This document shows positions 23,409 through 36,790 of a stretch of DNA of 64,000 nucleotides, in pieces. Origin of the DNA: Trichoplusia ni. Its lineage: Eukaryota > Arthropoda > Insecta > Lepidoptera > Noctuidae. The translations under genes and the position numbers were made by a program. The stretch is taken from NCBI RefSeq assembly GCF_003590095.1, contig NC_039481.1:13113895-13177894 (forward strand), given 5' to 3'. The stretch's first letter is position 1. The number at the start of each line of letters is the position of its first letter. The notes beneath the pieces were generated by a model that did no database searches, was not told the DNA's origin, and saw nothing but the letters and a program-made list of their open reading frames with translations.

Positions 23409-25804
23409 AAATTAATTTTCTTCTTCTTTTACCATTAGCCTGTATATTATCAGCTCTATACAATTCGAATTCAATCAAAAGTCTTCTGTTATAACTAAAA
23501 TAGTAATTAAAGAAACCTCATCGGTTTACCAGTAAATTGGCATTTTGTTTATACAATTTAACCCTACAACCTTCTAAGATCCAGTGTTGCCAGCGATTGG
23601 TTTGTCGAAAGGTAAATACTGTTATTTATTGTTTTTCCATTTTACAAATTAGTATTTATATTATTTTATGACAATTATGAAAATTATTTTAATAAATTTC
23701 AATATTTGGATTCTTAATTATTTATTTAGTTACGGGATCGTGAGTCACACAGCTTGACTTGTTTGAAATTTTCTGCAAATCATATTAAGTTATACAATAT
23801 GAAAAATATTTTTTGTGTAAGCTTAGTCGTGTCCAAGCAAATTCTTAATTATTCCTTTCCAATGAACATAGTTTGTTACAGGTGTTTTATACCGTGTGTG
23901 GTTCTCTATTTGTTTTCTGATTTTATGTACTCATTAAGTGAATTTCAAGCCACAATAGTTGATCATTTGACAGTAATGTATCAGCTTTTGACGTAAAACT
24001 CTTCTTGTAACCATTCAGACCGATCCCTTGTTCCCGACTAACATTCACGTCTGCCGTCATTCAATATCACGACGCATTCATCCAAAACATCTCTGCAAGA
24101 GCCTTAAACAATGCTAGACAACTGTCTTACACCTATCTCACTGGGCTTAAGCACTATCCAAGTATCCACTGACAAATAACAACCTTATTCCTGTATGTTA
24201 AGGTTGTGTTTCCCCTGATAAAGATCGCGAGATGCAATCCTGATATATAACTGCTGCGTATTATCAAGGCTTCGTTACATTTATCTTTTCATCTAAAAAG
24301 ATTATAAATCATGGCAATTGCAACCAAAATTTGACTTTAAAGCTTAGTGTTTAAGTTGGAAATTGCTTGACCGAATGCTGAAGTAACAGCATTCTAAAAT
24401 GGAAATCTTCAACAAAACTGTTCAAAGCACAACAAAGTTAGAACGTTGCATTGATAATCAAAAAACGCATTTATAACAATAGGTCTAAAGGCGTCGTCGA
24501 CAGCAAAGACCGTTGTCACACTGAAGCGAACGTCATAATCGTCACAGACGTCTTTCACACCGCACATGAAGAATGAATGATGGATGAATCGCAGCATGAG
24601 AATCCAGCTTTTTCAAATGTATGCTGGATACCAACTACTACATTCCATTCTCTAAACACGACACCTACAATTTTGAACCTTGTGATCTTAACAATAGAAG
24701 TGAAGGTAGAGTTCTTGGAGTGAACAAATAAGTTTGCAAAGCAGATATCTGTGTATTCACATGAGTCACAAATGGGCCAAAAGTTCTGTTCTGAATATGG
24801 GACGGACTGAGATGTAGAGAACTCTCGCAAGATACGACATCACGGGAATAATTGTCAGGCCCGAGGCCGCTCTAGTTTTATATTATCTGCTAAATACGGT
24901 ACTGGAAGACAGTTCCCTTTGCGACAAATCATATCTCGGCAATTTCCATCCTTCTATTAGAATTTTCTTTCAAATATACCAACCACTTTTATGTACAACG
25001 CAAATTATATCTTCGCTTTGTATCTTCCTCTCAACTTACAAGTGATTGGCTATCGATATCCCCAACTAATAAAATGATACATTATGGAATAACCTCTTTG
25101 TTTTCCTTAGTTTTTTTTACTTTTGCACAAAAAAGGCTTTATCAGCCAGCCCAGCGTCGTTTCCAGCAGTGTCTCCTCCACGCTCCTGACATTTGGTCGT
25201 ACATTCAACTTTGCCAGTTACACGGTATTTTTATTCGTTTGTCGCGCTAACAACTTCCCTCCGAGAGTGTACAAGCGTGAAAATGTTTCATACAATCATT
25301 TGCGACGGTTTAAATACACTGTTTACAGTTCGCAAGTGTTCTATACGTGTATGGGATTATGGCGCATAGCATATATGCGATAAAGTGAAATGAAAAGAGA
25401 TTTGATGCGTGTAGAATGTAGAGTCTTGATTTTTGATTAGTTTTTGCTTGTAAGTCTTGTAGAGTTCCTTTTGAATTCTTATTGGGTGAAGTTAAGGTTT
25501 CTATAAAATTAGATTTTAATTTCTTAGTGATATTCTAAAATAAATGGTTTGAATAATCTCTTTCTCTTTTCAAGAGTCAAATACCCTATTCCTACAAGAT
25601 TTAATGAGTAATAGTAGATCATGTATTATTTAGTTTTGTTTTATCGCCGTTTCCCAACTAAGTATTAAGATCTGAAAATTACTCTGAAAAAGTTAAGAAA
25701 GCTGAAAAATTTAAAAAGAAAAGTTAACTATACGTGTACTAAGCGATAAGGCAAAACTTTTCTATTCTTATACACTGTCATGGTCAAATTATGGTCAAAT
25801 TACA

Positions 25805-26003
25805 ATTTGACTGCACGGATAGCCGAGTGGTTGAGGTCATCACGCCAAACCCACTGCGCGCGACGTGTCGCGGGTTCGATCCCGCGTAGGACAAGCGTTT
25901 GTGTGACCAATGCTTGTTCTGAGTCTGGGTGCCTTTGTGCATGTGAGTTGTATGTTTGTAAAACCCGACACAAGGATTAAATTCCTTAGTGCGGGAGTAA
26001 GTT
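25805..26003 (+). repeat. tRNA-derived SINE, best-preserved copy
   Basis: A box TAGCCGAGTGG at 25820-25830 and B box GGTTCGATCCC at 25873-25883 give a type II tRNA-like head (Ser/Leu-like). The body runs through GGACAAGCGTTTGTGTGACC and TTTGTAAAACCCGACACAAG to the tail GGATTAAATTCCTTAGTGCG. Any apparent reading frame (IAEWLRSSRQ...) is only the SINE head translated. Confidence 0.85.
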
Positions 26004-28736
26004 TTTAAAAGAAAGAAGAAAAAAAATAAAGGAAAATCATGCCTAAATAGTAAATACTTAAACTTTATCCAATTCTATGGAAGCCTCATATAAACATCCG
26101 GAAGCGTAACATTTATTATATTTATTTTCAACATCACAATGTGATCTAAAAGCTTCTGCACTGAGATCCCATTCATTAACATAAACCATTAATAAACGGA
26201 CAATTGATTCTGCTACTTAAATAGTAGCAAAATAAGCTGTTATAGTATTATACCCTCTTATAAGCGGTCTGATGCCCACACTGCGCAGAAACGGGGCTGT
26301 TGTTAACAAAATGAATTGTGTACGGAAACGTATTAACGGCGTGTCAAATGACTCGGAACTAGGGATGGGGTGCCACGGGATTTTTCCTTCGGAACCTATG
26401 GGATGTTTTTTGTATTAGATTACCTACTTCTGATCCATAAGTTAGGATGTCGGTTATAGGTGAAAACTCAGATGCGTTAAATTCGGTTTGTCACATTGGT
26501 TCCGTCTCTACAAAATCTTAGTGTTTTAATATGTTTCCTTACTCCTCAGAGAGTATTAGTATTCACGACTAATTCTGGTAAAAAGTTACACTTTACATCT
26601 GATGCTGTCGTAAAAGTGTTTAAAATTTAGAAAAATCCATTTTTTTTAAAATTAGGTTTCTCTAAGACATCTTGTGGTAGCAGTTTACGATATTGTTTTT
26701 ATAATATCTTGTTAATAAAATCATGGCTATTCCGTTATATCAGTTTGAACTATTTTTTAACATCCTACTCTACTTATATTATCATACCGTAATCAATTTC
26801 ATAATCCCGCACTCACCATCCCTAATGTTAACTTATGTGGAGTGCCCGCGACCTCCTTGCATCATTTTTTGTATACATGTTTGTCATCGCGGGGGACTCC
26901 TACTATTTATTGGACCTCTAAAAGCGTGGCTGTGTCTTCCTCCCGTATAAATAATGGTTCATGAGCCGTGACGAATATTAAAGATCTTATGAAGTTTGTC
27001 ATTCTATCATAGTTTTGATGGGACTACTATGATTTAGAACGTTAAGTGATATTTAAGTATGGACTAGTATGGATTTACGACTTCATAATAAGTTTATTTT
27101 TGTTCTTATTTTTCTGTTCTTTATATATGCTTATAATTCCTTTCTTTATGTTTATAATTCTGTTGACAACAAGAAAAAATATAATTTTAATGTATAGAAA
27201 GTGGTTACAAGTATTTTATACATTTTTGCCGCGATCTCTTGTTGTGTTCACTGGGGACAAAATGACAAAAAATATTTTAGTGCATTTTAGAATCTAGATA
27301 CCGAAAATTAAAACACTTTATACGGCCTATATGGTTAATCACGTCGTTAATTTCAAACTGTAGTGTAGCGACCATAAACATATTCAAACATCTGAAAATA
27401 GATCAAATTAAAAAAAAACAATCATAGAAAGTACGACAACCACACCACATTTCACTTACTTAATAAACAAAAAACGCCCCACAACAGTATTACAGGACAA
27501 TGAAATTTAAACACGGACCGCGACAGATGTTCAAACATGTTCAAACACGGACAAAATCAACACTAATTCTATTGAGCTGTGTTCCGTATGCTTTCAATTA
27601 GCCGTCCTAAATTATTTATTTCACACCACGCGATTGCTGTGCTTCCATTTGGTCTGTTTTTCGAAGGGCTGTTGTGTATTTAGGCAAATTAAAGTAGATA
27701 GGAGATTTATTCTTGAGATAAAAATATAGATACAAATATGGGTTTGAAACTAAAGAAGATGAATAGTATTAAGTATATCTTTAAAGGCTCTCGTCAAATA
27801 TCTTTCTTACAATTGTCACCGCTCATGGAATCACCCTCCGAAAAGAAATGTATAATATATTTTTAATTTAACAGATTCTAGTTATTTTTAAGGTGTCAAA
27901 TGATACTATTCTACAGGAAAAGACGATAAAAATGCAATGTTCGGAATTAACGGAGATGAATATGGGGGAAAAATAATAAAACCCAATTTTGGTAACTAAA
28001 ACAAATGGATTTAGTAAGTATGATCTGTCACAAATCTAACATAAACAGACGCTAAATATTTACCCTTCACCATCCACGCGAGTCACCCCACAGGGCGATG
28101 CGATAGGAAACCCATTCAACCAACAAATCTATTGGAAAATTGTATTATTTCTTCCGAATCATTACAGCTCGCGACTACTTCACAATTACAAATAGTCACT
28201 GCAAGATTAGATTTGCAAGTAAAAACATAACTATTATCAAGTAGCTAATAGAGAGAGGGAGACGCTGCTCTATACCGTGTATAGTGCCGTCTCGCTTCAA
28301 CAATACCAACAGGGCTATTTCAAGAGGAGATTGAAGGTCTATAATAAATAAACTTGAACTTTCTGAGTCGTTGAGTTAATGGATCAGTTGAAGTAAAATG
28401 GGATAATAAAGTGACAAAATGGCCGTAGTTTTGTAAATTATTGTGATATAGTGACTTGCTTGTAATTCATTTTAATTTAGGAACAAAGTTTGAAAGTTTT
28501 ATTTTGGTGTCCTCAGTTCGTGCTTGTCTTTTTAATGGGTTTGATTGTGCGTGATCGTTTTGTGTTTTTGCTATTTGTTCGTCTATAAATTTAAACTTGA
28601 TAGATAAATAATAACGATTGCCATAATATACATATGTTTCCAGTAATAAGAAATCCCTCTCTCTCTCCCTCCTTTCTTAAACAATTGTTAGAACCATTTA
28701 AACGGGAATACCATTTTTTTTATAAAAACTATTTCC

Positions 28737-28865
28737 TCGGTAATGATTTTAATCCTTTTATCGCGGGGGGTTTTGCAAATGTTCAAGTAATATGCACAAA
28801 GGCACAAATACTCAGAACAAGCAATCGCAGATCTGCAAAACGTCGCACATAGTAGGCTTGATAAG
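28737..28865 (-). repeat. tRNA-derived SINE copy, reverse, 5'-truncated
   Basis: In reverse complement it shows GCTTGTTCTGAGTATTTGTG, TTTGCAAAACCCCCCGCGA and AAAGGATTAAAAT, matching the 3' half of the SINE. The tRNA-like head is eroded. Confidence 0.65.
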
Positions 28866-30065
28866 GTGACGTATAACACTCGGGTACCCATATGTTCCAA
28901 TCTCATTACGGTCTATTTTGTGATAGTATCATAAGTAACAAAACTGCTCCAACTTAGTATCTTTTAATGTAGTCCCAATGAGCTTCTGCTCAGGTCATAT
29001 CTAGAGGGATTTGATAGTTCGTCAATAGTTCAAATTGTTTCAAGTGCACCATCTTTTTATTAATATAAATCACGAATCCGTTAAGAATTAACTTGATTGA
29101 GTATAACTAATGAAACTACATTAATACCTCTTTGCCCCAGCTTTCTATAAAGCGTCGAATAAAACCTGGGTCCCCGAACACTTATCTAAGTAAGTCGGAC
29201 AATTGCATTCAATGTATAATGCAAATGTCCCTCCGGGGGTTAGCGCGAGGCCAGCCAAGTGCCTTCAGAATATTTTAAGCGATCTGGGTGGAAAAGATTA
29301 GGAATATAGTCGTTTTGGATAGTCTTGGCGTAAATACTTAGTAATAATAATAAGAAATGCTTATTTCCGCATCACCACACAATGTTACTATACTTAAATA
29401 CAGCCTGTTTACCAGTTTCGCACTGCATTATTTAGGTCATTCATCATTCATTCACAGACACATCATTTACCAATCTTATCAGGTCAGGTAATCAATGTTC
29501 AACAAAACGTATTAAGTTCCTCATTCCATGTTTTACGTTTTTTAACAGTTCTGTTATAAATAATAATCACTTATTTATAGTTAGAATTAATATAATTTGT
29601 TTATGTGTAAATATAAGCCATAATAAAAAAAATATCTATTTTTATTCTAGAATCAAAATCCTAGTCAAATAAAAGGTTTCGGCCAATTCTTAACTAACCC
29701 ACTCCATCAAAGTCTGGAGTCATAGAAACAAAGTGATTGAAATGGAAGAAGCAAGTCCATCTTAACCCATTCACCGCTATGGTCTACTGTACCGCCCGGT
29801 AGTAAACTGTGCTTCAGCATGGTAGACGGTTAAAAGCCTTTTTAAGACGCACTTAACTAACATTGTGGGAACAGTAAAATGTTAAAGCTACTTTATAACT
29901 ATGTTAAATGCTGATTGGATTGAATGGAAATTGTGTCTCGTGATTGATTGAGTTATGAGAAGTTTGTATCGGAATTGTTTCTTGATTATCTTCGTTTGAT
30001 ATTAGGTATTAAATAAATATGTTCGAGAATGTTTAATTTAATTAAAATTAAAATAAGAGTAGTTT

Positions 30066-30152
30066 TCGAGTGGTTGAAGTTACCAAGCCAAACCCCGTAT
30101 GTGCGACATCTCTCGAGAAGAGTGTGTGTGATCCACAAATCCCCTGCAATAT
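30066..30152 (+). repeat. tRNA-derived SINE fragment
   Basis: CGAGTGGTTGAAGTTACCAA, GCCAAACCCCGTATGTGCGA and GTGTGATCCACAAAT match the head of the SINE family. The B box is destroyed and the tail absent. Confidence 0.6.
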
Positions 30153-31642
30153 AAAAACTTAAATAAAGAGATACCTTAACGCAACTTGGTATCAGAAAAT
30201 AATGCTTCATTACCGACATTCAATTCGTATACGCTATTTGTGACACTTCATTCATCGAAGCATCGATACAAAACATAAGTTCATTAGTTAGAATAAGTAG
30301 AAACTAAGTAATAGTGTAGCCAGTATAATTATTTTAACTAAAACTCCACAAATAACATTAAAACGTATTGTAAAATACAAAAGTCAGATATAAAACTACA
30401 CGAAGTCTTAGTATTCTTAATATTAATGTGGGGGAACGCATTAGGGTCCGGAAATGGCGGCGTACACATTCAGTATTGTGCTACAGGAAAAATGATATAA
30501 TATCATAACATCCTTTTATGACCATTACTGGGCTTGCCCGCCCTAACTTAGAGTGACAAACACAGATAGGAAAATTTTTGAGATTTGTTTTTTACCTAAT
30601 TTAAGACTGCCTCCGTGAGGCATGCACAGTTTTTTTTTTCTTCAACGTTTCTAGCATAAAAAGTAAGTTTTTCTATGAGCTATAGTTCAATTATTATCAA
30701 TAAACATCTCAGCTTAGAATTAAAGGGTTCAAGACCACTATCAATCTATCCTGATTTCACGCTAGATCTTAACCTAATGAAATACTTTAAGATTTCCTTC
30801 TGTTTCTTCATTTTCAAATAGCTTTGTGGTTATGAAGATACATATAATTAATAATTTATAAGTTATTCATAGCGTAATCGATAGCCTTCCTAAACGAATG
30901 GGCTATTTACCACTATTTTTTCTAACCCGTATTTCCTGATATTAGCACAAACATACATAGATGACATAGATATTATTAATGCAGATGAATGTATACGTAC
31001 ACCTATTTAATAGAAAGTATTATGTGTTTCATGAAAGCGTAACTTGAACTAGGAAATTATTAATGATTATATTTTATTTAATGTTCACAAAGATAATCCA
31101 AAGATTCTCATATAACAACACCTTGATATTGTGTGACGTTGACCATCTTCGCTAACAACTCTTTGGCATCGCCGCCCTACACGAGACAAATCGTCCAGTT
31201 GGCCATTTGTCAAAAAACCTGCATCCGCCCAATGAAAGCGGTATTTGACGACACGACAACGTTACTTATTCGCTTCTTTAACCCTTATCACAACCACATA
31301 AAGTTCAAAGTTCCATTAATCAACATTAGCTGTAGCAACAATAGAATTTTTCAGCAATTTGCATACGTCTTATTCCGATGTAATAAGGTTGATATTACTG
31401 TGTCACCTAACAATTTGACAGTATTTAATAAGAATGGTGAATGGTTACAAAAGCTTCTTTTTTGAAGTTTTCGGTTAAAAATGTGCGCGGGTGTGTCTCG
31501 TATTATGTTGGCTTTATGACGATATTTATTGTGGTCAGAATGATGCTGTTGTTAGATTGTCATATATTTTTGCATTTCAATTTTTTTTGTCATTAAGTTT
31601 TATATCTAAAAAATATGTGTCTATTTTCTTTTCTTGTTATTC

Positions 31643-31800
31643 GAAATGAAATGAAATGAAATGAAATTATTTATTCTGCAAATAGGATATTTTTTATCAC
31701 TTTTACATGTCTTTTTTGAGAACGATGGAGCCGACATTTCCTAGCTGACTACCCTAAGAAGAAATGTCGAAACAAACTCAGGGGTCGCAGTCTCTTTTAA
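31643..31800 (-). repeat. Retroelement 3' end with GAAAT microsatellite
   Basis: A (GAAAT)n run at 31643-31667 is followed by TATTTATTCTGCAAATAGGA, CACTTTTACATGTC and CCCTAAGAAGAAATGTCGAA plus ACAAACTCAGGGG. This matches in my memory a lepidopteran LINE 3' end in reverse, the GAAAT run being its tail. Confidence 0.6.
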
Positions 31801-32645
31801 AGTCCAGACAATTTTCAAATTCGAGTGTATAAACTAATGCAGAGTATTTCAATTAATTGATAATATACCTGCATAAGGTTTATAATTACAAAAAAAAAAA
31901 ATATATAAAAAGATTTAAATTCTTCTCAAGTTATGTAATTTATTCCATAAAACTGACATCCCAGAAACTAGGTCTTAGTGCATAGATACTACTTTTACCT
32001 ACAGGTATCTTTGAGTGGTAGTATCGAATTACTCTTTGGCTCCCAACATATTGTTAACTTACAATATATATAGTTTTCTGACGCAGAACAGTAACGTTGC
32101 TATGGTAAATTTGACAGGCGTTGTCTATGTTTTGATATTAATAGAATAAAAGGTAGGTCCTTTTTCATTTCATTCAAATTAATCAGATCAGTATCATTCA
32201 GATAAGTGTGAATTGTATTTTTAATTTATTTTAATCCGAACGCAAAATTTTGTAAGTTTCAACCGAAGCTAGTTAAAATTTAAGTTCAGTAACATGCTTA
32301 CAAACAATTTCACACAAAACAATTGTCTATCGATTTAAAATGGAACAAAAATGCGAAACATTGATTATCCCACAACAAACGATGTTATTCGTATAAAAAC
32401 AATTCTGCCGGTTCTCTGCAACGGTCGGCTTGAATATACGGTGTTCGCAAAAGTTGGCTTATCTGTGACGTCACGATTTCGACGTCAACTATATCAGATT
32501 TAATTCACAGCTTACGTCTTTCTGTTTCCGATGTATCCTTTTTGAATGACGTTTTGTTTTTTCATCGAATTGAATAAATTGTTTACTGTCAATGGTGACA
32601 GTGGATTGTTACTGTTTAGTTTTTTGTTTTTACGGTATTTATGTG

Positions 32646-32800
32646 AAACTAGCTGTTGCCGGCGGCAAAATAATGCCAAAAACTTATTATGTTTTCATCC
32701 AGGTTATAAAATAGCTGTGTAACTACTTAATTCCGTCGAAATACGTTCAGTGGTTTTGCGTGAAAATAGTAACAAACATCCATTCATACTTAATTTATTT
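32646..32800 (+). repeat. Interspersed repeat, 'actagctgttgcc' family
   Basis: Opens AACTAGCTGTTGCCGGCGGC and ends with AATACGTTCAGTGGTTTTGC and GTGAAAATAGTAACAAACAT, landmarks of one of the most abundant lepidopteran repeats. The middle is deleted or degenerate. Class not certain. Confidence 0.7.
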
Positions 32801-34565
32801 ATTTATATAGAAATAAATAAATAAAATTAAAAACTTTCGTGCTTAATACATATTAGTGTGATTTATATTGAAAGTTGAGAAGTATCACGGAACAAAGGCG
32901 TATATTGAGAGACGTTTAATAACAATAAAACGAGAAGATGATACCTCAAATGATACGCTCAAATGTATCAAATCGGTAGTAGAAATAAGTCTTGATTAAG
33001 GCATAAAACTCCATACACGGAACAAATACCTTCATAAACGAACAAAAACAGCATAAACCTCATAATACCGTGAAGCAAAGCAAATCAACATTCACACAGA
33101 CTCAATCATCTCGAATCACCCCTAATTAAACTCTATAGAGGTCTCAATATCTTGAAATGGTACTTCAATCGTTAACGGGAACATTTTACCACTGTTCTGA
33201 CGGCCTACCAACACTCTTCAAGTAATATGTGGAACAGAGATGGCACTCTACAAAGTGTAGCGCGCTGTCACGCTCTAACTACTCCAATAATACTGCTTTA
33301 AGGGGCAGTGGTAAGCCCTTTGACCGAAAACAATACTTGTCAATGAAGCGGGCAACAAAAAAATGGCGCGATTAAATCTTTAAGTGGTCGGAGCGTTTCT
33401 CATGGGGCTATGTTGTGGTACTGTCGCTAGAGGGAGCCTGGGAGACTGGGGTGACTATGAAAGAAAGGTTTTGTCGGATAAATCATGGTTTTGTCCTAAT
33501 GTCGAGACGTTTTTTGACTGTATGATATTTTGACATGTAAAAGTGATATGATTTATCCTATTTGAAGAATACATAAATACATTTTATTGCCTTGTGTAGG
33601 TACCTTACAGAAGCCTTCAATTACTATCGCATAGTAAACATTACAAATATAATTACTAAAGAGATTTTAAATTTACAATTGATGTGATGATATTGAATGA
33701 AATTTATAAGGTAGGTTATACCTGGGACTGAATTTACCGACTTTACCGAGTTGACTTTTGAAGTGAGCAGGAAACTAAGATGGACTATGACTAGCCCATT
33801 TTGAAAATCTTATATTGATGTTAAGTGTCATATTTTTTAATAAATGGATGCATCTCACCCGACCGACTTGAAATTTTAAATTACTAATAATTGACACTGC
33901 GAATATGTCAACTTTAGTTAGAGACCAAACAATAATTGCAGCTCAAGACAGGTCTTACAACAATATACACTGCACAAATAATACATGCAAATAACCCAAT
34001 TATAAATCCAATTATTTTAGTTGTTCTAAATCAAAATAATTGTAGAGCAATTATTGTTGCACTCGTTGTGCTAATGTTGAGAATTAAAAATAATTGCATC
34101 GGCATAACTTGCCGTTTGTATAATTGTTTTAAATAAACATAATGTTTTTTTGTAATATTTATTGACTTTCCTACTTATGGTAATGTTGTGCAGTTGGTAA
34201 TGAGGGTATTATCTCGTAATTGTTCAGCTATGAATATTATTTTAATATGCTCATTATAATGTCTGAAGTTGCAACTATCATCTGAGACATTTTCTATTTT
34301 AGTACTACTTTTTAAACGAATTCCTTTTATAATATTTTTCTTTTACTTAAGTCACCGCAAATTCTAAGTCTTTTAATCCTTGTATTGCAGCGGGTTTAAA
34401 AAACTTTAAATCACATGCAAAAGACACCCAAATCTAAAATAACTTTCGTGAGGCGGACACAAAAAATATTATTTTTAATGTTATCATGATAAAATACGCT
34501 ACATTAATCTAAGGCGCGTTTACCGTGACTCTTCACTAATCTAAGCAAAATACCCAATACTTTGG

Positions 34566-34625
34566 ATCGATTAATATTTACATAATTACACGTATATTAG
34601 TGTAATTATGTAAATATTAATCGAT
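34566..34625. repeat. Perfect 26-bp inverted repeat with 8-base loop
   Basis: Arm 34566-34591 (ATCGATTAATATTTACATAA...) is the exact reverse complement of 34600-34625. The loop is GTATATTA. AT-rich, no coding context. Confidence 0.9.
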
Positions 34626-36639
34626 ATGTTTATAACAATAACCAAAGTAGGTCTTTCTATGTACAAGTTACATAACATTTCCCAATCACAACCCAATATA
34701 TGTGTCGTAAAATGGCCACCCTACACCGCGCGGACCTCTCGCGGTGTTTTCTCCCACGGGTGGTGTTGAGTTAGCGCTCAATTTGGCGTTATAACTCAAT
34801 TAACCCCCGACTTAGTACCCGTCTGACCATAATTAACTAATTAGCTTTGATTCTTGCTTTTCCATGAGTTTTTTTTCTTGTCGTTACGTAGAGATCTGTA
34901 GGAATGTGGTTTCCATGGTATCTCGGCCTTTGGACTTTCCTATAAGTATTAAGTTGTTTTACGTTTCGTTTTATACCAGTATTTAAAGAGCCCTAAATAA
35001 AGTAATCTTTTTCTCACGACTATGAAAAAAAGTAAAGTTCTGTGTGTTATTTTAATATTAAGTTTATGTAATTAATAAATAAAAACGTAAATTAATACAA
35101 AATTACATTATTGTTCCTGAATAATTCCATTCTCAATTATTTAATAACGTAAAAGTATTACACGAACACAACACAAGTAACAAGGTGTTACGAGAGAAAT
35201 TATTATTTAATAAATATAACAACATCGATTTGCGGGCAACTAGCACAAACAAACCGTTTCATAATACTAAACTTTTTCAAAGAGATTTCCACAGTAAAGC
35301 ACTTTCTTAAGAAAGTTCGTGTTATGTAACAAAAAATTATACAATACAATGCCTTCATAATTGTTAAGTTAAACTTTTCTATCAAAACATTTGTTTCGAT
35401 ATCTCGCCTTGGTTATATTCCTAATAAAGTGACATTAAAAAAGTGCTAAAGCCGTTATAATCGCTCTAATGTAGTGGCATTTCAAGATAAAGTCACGCGA
35501 CTTTTCAAAAAGAAAGGTCATTCCCAATGTCATATAGTCACAGACTTGCTATGGCTGTATCTTTTTGTTTTTCTGTAATAAAATTTTAAGCTAGTAAGAA
35601 GCTGTAGGCTTAGTCGAATTGAGATCGAGTTGGTACTCTGGGAACCGACACTAGCACCATTAAGTGCAGTGGCAAGAGATAGAACTACGCTAGATTGACA
35701 TCCAATGACGGTGATGACAAGAGATCGTTGCTTGATCTTGGTTCTCGAATCAAGAACACAGTTGCAGTAAAAAACAACACTATTCATTAAATTAAAATAA
35801 TAATCTAGACTATTTATCATAATAACAACAACCAAAATGTTTATAAACATAAAATAACATTTTGACATTAACAGCTCTCCACATTTTACTTCTTTAAAGA
35901 ATGAGGCACTCTAATACCCAAACATAATTAAAAACATGAGGTTCAACAAATTCTTATCGTAACATCACAAAAACAAATAACATTTTTAAAGAAACCGACA
36001 TTTAATGTTATCACCAAATCTCACTGTTTATACAAAAGCTGAAAAACAATATAAACTCAGTGTTCGTAAAAATAGGGGTGAAAATATAACGGTACTCGAG
36101 TGGAGAGCTCTCGAAAACTGGATGTAATCGATATTACGATTATATCGAATTCTGCGACTCGTGAAACGTCCGCACAAACAATAAAACAATTGTTGTGTAG
36201 TAAGTGTTCTGTGCGTGTGAGTTTCACGAATGCGGTTTCGCATTCCCGTTTCTTTAGCACCTGAGTTTTATAGAAATTAAAAGGAATTATGAGTGTAAAG
36301 TTATAACAAACAAATTTCGAACAAAACTTTTGTTTTAAATAAAATGTCAAATGAATGTCTACACAGTTTCGTAGCACATGTTATTGTAGCAAGTTGTAGC
36401 TGCAGCTACGCTCGTAGCGGTGTTCGATTAAAGGAAAACTAAAGCAGTTGGCAAGTGATGTGTGTGTTTTAAATAATGTTACAGGGACCGAACAATGCGC
36501 TGTATTTTAATACACTCCTACTTAATACAACATACTTATAATCAGTACTTTATTAGCCACCTTTTAAGCAACAACAAATATTTATCCCATTGAACAATAG
36601 AAGCGATTTAAAAACAGTAACGGGAGCCTGGTATTAGGC

Positions 36640-36790
36640 TAGCCGCACACTGGCACACAATGGCCAGGCCGCGACAATGGGTGCCGAAACAAACGCGCGC
36701 GCTAATTTGAAACGGCGACGAATCTGATCACACGTCTGTACCGCAAGTAGCTATTTGTTGGAGCGTGCGCCCACGCGGCGCGGGTCCACT
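36640..36790. promoter_or_regulatory. Candidate enhancer with paired Sox sites
   Basis: A GC-rich block with CACAATGG (36656-36663) and GACAATGG (36673-36680), 17 bp apart, 9.4 kb upstream of Dichaete. Islands of higher GC in AT-rich DNA near developmental genes are often regulatory. Inference only. Confidence 0.3.

Noticed and set aside
25805..25890. Functional tRNA gene
   Set aside because: A and B boxes are present, but no convincing acceptor stem or anticodon arm pairs, and the unit continues into a SINE body repeated elsewhere in the window.
25780..25980. Small ORF with IAEWLRSSRQTHCARRVAGSIPR
   Set aside because: It is the translated tRNA-like head of a SINE, with A and B boxes explaining the sequence.
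31133..31465. 110-codon plus-strand ORF
   Set aside because: No recognisable domain, AT-rich random-like composition, no splice or polyA support.
35530..35868. 112-codon minus-strand ORF with a hydrophobic start
   Set aside because: No family resemblance; the hydrophobic start reflects AT-rich codons.
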